Source: an uncultured Eubacteriales bacterium (GTDB lineage Bacteria > Bacillota > Clostridia > Oscillospirales > CAG-382). Taken from it: DNA of 64,000 bases. The notes under the pieces are model-generated. The model did no database searches. It was not told where the DNA came from and saw only the letters and a list, made by a program, of their open reading frames with translations. Location of the stretch: NCBI GenBank assembly GCA_934446675.1, contig CAKSEL010000005.1, positions 77,399-141,398 on the forward strand. The letters are read 5' to 3'. The position numbers and the translations under genes were made by a program. Shown here one piece after another: positions 62,101 to 64,000 of the stretch (the stretch's first letter is position 1; the number at the start of each line of letters is the position of its first letter).

Positions 62101-62673
62101 CTTGCCCTCTACGGTATCTGTACGCGTATATCCGAATTCGTCAAGTGCCGACACAAGCGCCGACGTCTTTACGCTGTCGCCCACCGAGAACACAAGGTTC
62201 TTGTTTACGTTTTCGGGGCTTGGCAGAGTTCCGAGAGCCGCGTCCGGCACGGCAATTACAACGTCAAGCGTTCCCGACAGTATTTTTCTCAAGACTTTAA
62301 GCCGTTCAAATTCCCATTCGTGAGAATATGCCGAGACATTGTGAAAATTATAGTCTCTTACGGGAAACACCTCTGCCGCAAGTCCGAACGCCGTAAGGCT
62401 TCTCTGAGCCGAATACGCGCTTTTTTCGTCGGGGCATATTACCATTCCCGTGCCGTTGCCGTTCCTGCCGGCAAAAAGCTGCTTATCCGACATTACCGCG
62501 GCACACAGTGCGTCGCGCATACCTTCTGACATTCCTGCGGCATAGCACACTCCCTGCGTAAAGCTCTCTCCGGCACGCGAAAATGCCGCAAGGGTATATC
62601 TCATATCCTTATATTCCTTTAATGAGCAGACGGCTTCGAGAATGTTCTGTGCGCATCTTTCGGAAATATTCAT
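59107..62673 (-). CDS. mfd: Transcription-repair coupling factor Mfd
   Basis: 1188 residues from the ATG at 62673, behind AAGGAGGG; the longer frame adds 18 residues. Regions: UvrB-like damage-recognition modules (1-~400), the RNA polymerase-interacting domain (IVVHDTHGIGIYDGI, DYITIKYAGKDSLYIP), the SF2 motor (CGDVGFGKTEVALRAA, IVDEEQRFG) and the C-terminal TRCF domain. Mfd removes stalled RNA polymerase and recruits UvrA. A long hairpin lies in its leader. Confidence 0.96.
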   Translation of the reverse strand: MNISERCAQNILEAVCSLKEYKDMRYTLAAFSRAGESFTQGVCYAAGMSEGMRDALCAAVMSDKQLFAGRNGNGTGMVICPDEKSAYSAQRSLTAFGLAAEVFPVRDYNFHNVSAYSHEWEFERLKVLRKILSGTLDVVIAVPDAALGTLPSPENVNKNLVFSVGDSVKTSALVSALDEFGYTRTDTVEGKGQYSARGDILDIFVPDYDFPIRTEFFGDEIDAAGFFDIITQRRTENVSSFTVTQIREVTADESAKNRILSRIDELISKSVKKKNTACTEKLQKEKLDLENGNLPNIDKYLSLIYEKYSCLFDYAGGSVFVYDYPRVRERLRAYNKILSEDLVDLAQAGEADISDARYCLDNEELKIRLLSRPSVLTDEFTSTPDIKLSGLFELSSKHTLMSVENLDVLCEDIEDYSRSGFCILIAVRSELSAKELYTLVSDRGLKASLLGESTALSDMKPGIAYISHKAENGGEIYGFECPKANFVLLSDNMHDVSHGGIRKGSVRTAKNKKSAKNHIKSYAELTVGDIVVHDTHGIGIYDGIKTLTAAGVTRDYITIKYAGKDSLYIPCDQLDKVSKFSGKTENVRLSKLGSSDWTKTKTRVKKAAKDMAKKLIALYAERTRRPGYAFSPDEEWQKDFEDRFEYEETDGQLESIREIKRDMEKPCPMDRLLCGDVGFGKTEVALRAAFKCVADGKQAAILVPTTVLCWQHFRTALSRMHGFPVRVEMLSRYVSAKKAKEVLTGLKDGSVDIVVGTHKLLAKNVEFKDLGLLIVDEEQRFGVAHKERLKEMSRQVDVLTLTATPIPRTFNMALVGIRDMSVLEEAPVNRHPVQTYVLEHDMFILGEAIKKELRRAGQVFYIHNRVEDINETAAKIREIVPDASIAVAHGKMSKEELSEAWKDVVDGKTDVLVCTTIIETGVDVPNANTLIIEDADKMGLSQLHQIRGRVGRSSRRAYAYFTWRKENVLSEIAQKRLAAIKEFTEFGSGFKIAMRDLEIRGAGNLLGAEQSGHMEAVGYDLFVKLLEQAVLEEKGEGEKTSAECAVDLKISAYIPEKYIKRPAGRIEMYKRIADIKTDEEADDVRDEMLDRYGNIPKETQNLINIALIKAKCQKLGIVKLEQKDGKLAVYPKDAPDKETVMNLASKFAGRMLYSMGKEPCFNIKIKSGEDIAPLLGEIFKIYSQSATA

Positions 62674-62704
62674 TTTACGGTGTTCCCTCCTTTTTTCAAG
62701 AACG

Positions 62705-62756
62705 ACAAAAGCGAACACAGGCGGCAAATATGTCTGTGTCCGTAAAAAGCTTTTGT
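62705..62756 (-). promoter_or_regulatory. Long imperfect hairpin before mfd
   Basis: ACAAAAGC (62749-62756 side) pairs with GCTTTTGT (62705-62712 side), with inner GGACACAG/CTGTGTTC. No T run follows, so it is a leader structure rather than a terminator. It ends about 20 bases before the mfd ribosome site. Confidence 0.5.
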
Positions 62757-62815
62757 CATATATATGTTAAGTTTTTCCGCGGTATGTTTTTTTGCGGCAA
62801 GTCTGTATTACGCGC

Positions 62816-63826
62816 TTATTTTTCCAATTCGTCGATAAAATATGCTCTCGAATTTGCATGTTTTCCCGAAAAATCCGTAACGGTAAGCCTTACGTAAACG
62901 TCGTCGGGCTTTACTTCAAATTCTGCGTGTTTCAGCGGTTCTTCGCGCGTGCCGTAAGATATATCCGAACGTCTGACGCCGGTATTTATTCTTACCGACT
63001 GACAATCCGAGCAATCTATTGATATTTTTCCGTCCTCGTAGCGTATCTCTTTAATCTCAGGGCCCTGCGACGCATAAATATTTCCGTTAAGCAGCGCGTC
63101 GGTTACGGCTTTATATTCAAGTTTCGGCGCGTTGATCACGGTAAAGCCGCCGAAGGAATCGTTCCTGTAATTGTGATTATCGTCGGCAGATATGCAGTAT
63201 ATTCTCTTTCCCATGCGCAGCATTTCATCATACTGAACTTCGTTATATTCCGGATATCCCGACTCAAAGCAGCCGTAATTGCATATTTCCATAGCGTTAA
63301 AGCCATTATATTTCCCGTAATCGTCAAGCGTTTCAACCGACCAGACTGGGTGGTTATAGGTTACGAAAAATCCGCCTTTTCTTGCCTCGGAGATTATCTC
63401 GTTTATACATTCGGGCGTATGATCCCTTACAAAGTCCGGTTTTGATTCGTCGTACTTTACAATATCTTTATATTTCGGGGCATTAGCGAAAAGATATGCG
63501 TTTCTGTGATAGCAGACCTGCGTAAAATTATCCCCGTCCAGCGCGATAAGGCACAAATGGCAGGTCTTGCAGGTACTATACGGACCTGTATGCTTGCTGT
63601 CATTCGTCTCAATCTCGTATCCGTTGAGCGCAAGAAAGTTTCCGTCGCTGAGATCATTGTGCGGCACAAGAACATCATGATCCGTAAAGGCGATAATCGA
63701 ATATCCCTGCTTTACGTACATTTCCTTTAATTCTTCGGGAGTTTTTGTTCCGTCCGAAATAACCGAGTGGCAGTGCAGATTTGCTTTGAAAAATCCTTTT
63801 TCTTTGCCGAATAAGATTTTTTTCAT
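62816..63826 (-). CDS. PHP domain phosphoesterase-like protein
   Basis: 336 residues from the ATG at 63826, directly after GGAGGAGA; the frame extends 21 codons upstream without a site. The PHP metal-binding motifs are present: NLHCHSVISDG, IAFTDHD and a late ISADDNHNY. The C-terminal ~70 residues look like a separate beta domain. PHP proteins hydrolyse phosphate esters (histidinol-phosphate, nucleotides) or act as nucleases; which applies is not clear. Confidence 0.82.
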   Translation of the reverse strand: MKKILFGKEKGFFKANLHCHSVISDGTKTPEELKEMYVKQGYSIIAFTDHDVLVPHNDLSDGNFLALNGYEIETNDSKHTGPYSTCKTCHLCLIALDGDNFTQVCYHRNAYLFANAPKYKDIVKYDESKPDFVRDHTPECINEIISEARKGGFFVTYNHPVWSVETLDDYGKYNGFNAMEICNYGCFESGYPEYNEVQYDEMLRMGKRIYCISADDNHNYRNDSFGGFTVINAPKLEYKAVTDALLNGNIYASQGPEIKEIRYEDGKISIDCSDCQSVRINTGVRRSDISYGTREEPLKHAEFEVKPDDVYVRLTVTDFSGKHANSRAYFIDELEK

Positions 63827-63935
63827 GAGTCTCTCCTCCGAACTTCGATTTTGTACAGCTATTATACAGCCGCCGAACGGAAAAATCAATACAAACCGGA
63901 AATTTTCTCCATTGTAATTATTGCAGAATAAACAT

Positions 63936-63977
63936 CCCCCCGTAAAACGGGGGGTATTTCAGTTTCGGGCATAGCCC
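63936..63977. other. Strong GC hairpin plus a small second hairpin at the window edge
   Basis: CCCCCCG-taaaa-CGGGGGG (63936-63954) is followed by GGGC-ata-GCCC (63967-63977). The next bases (about 63983-63998) may begin another palindrome cut by the window edge. No gene is visible here; it could be a terminator for a gene outside or the tip of a repeat or mobile element. Confidence 0.35.
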
Positions 63978-64000
63978 TAATGAATACTGGCTACGCACAA

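Overview
The window is a bacterial chromosome segment of intermediate GC content from a spore-forming, Gram-positive Clostridia member, most likely a gut-type Oscillospirales or Christensenellales relative. Evidence: spoIVA, a gerW/ytfI pair, TepA, RemB beside gyrB, AddA-type recombination, a PPi-type phosphofructokinase, and strong AGGAGG ribosome sites with TTGACA-17-TATAAT promoters. Taxonomy is inferred from gene content only. I see no phage, transposase, CRISPR array or integrase. Most genes lie on the minus strand.

Layout. 1-2492: start of a WbsX/GH99-like protein. 2874-5396: a znuABC-type metal importer behind a Fur-like box. 5550-9197: AddA. 9878-13469: yceD-rpmF, then a DUF512 radical SAM protein and Der. 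14378-18888: a tagA-like glycosyltransferase, recF, remB and gyrB, which is part of the replication-origin cluster without dnaA/dnaN. 19080-26626: a dehydrogenase, spoIVA, an AraC regulator, an acetyltransferase, an ADP-ribosylglycohydrolase-family enzyme and a sedolisin-like peptidase. 26787-30421: ftsH, a stalk-domain protein divergent from an XRE regulator, and a tRNA-Thr/tRNA-Tyr pair. 30683-38373: a sugar-related run (KDG-kinase-like, FAD oxidoreductase, acetyltransferases, antiporter) and, on the plus strand, a DUF1275 protein and a GH35 beta-galactosidase. 38512-43624: a BMP-family nucleoside-type ABC importer. 44726-50985: radC, an orphan Cache/PAS sensor, an ABC exporter, gerW and ytfI. 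51307-55082: Nudix protein, TepA, and an orphan sugar-type binding lipoprotein. 55304-63826: prsA-mreD-pfk, mfd and a PHP protein.

The most unusual content is non-coding. Four of the five gene-free stretches longer than 300 bp (9198-9877, 13470-14377, 43625-44725, 58199-59106) are filled by six copies of one modular repeat, 300-750 bp long, rich in hairpins whose two arms change together between copies. Two of those gaps hold the copies as facing inverted pairs. A second, smaller theme is a string of short hairpins separated by TGAAA-type spacers in two 5' leaders (ytfI and the Cache/PAS sensor). Other notable regulatory sequence: two exact 15-bp direct repeats, 22 bp apart, immediately upstream of the ADP-ribosylglycohydrolase promoter; overlapping palindromes at the WbsX/GH99 ribosome site; a structured Nudix leader with competing helices; and a terminator inside the BMP importer operon.

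Positions of starts were chosen by ribosome-binding site where the longest open frame looked too long. Functional calls rest on recognised motifs and gene neighbourhood, with no database search.
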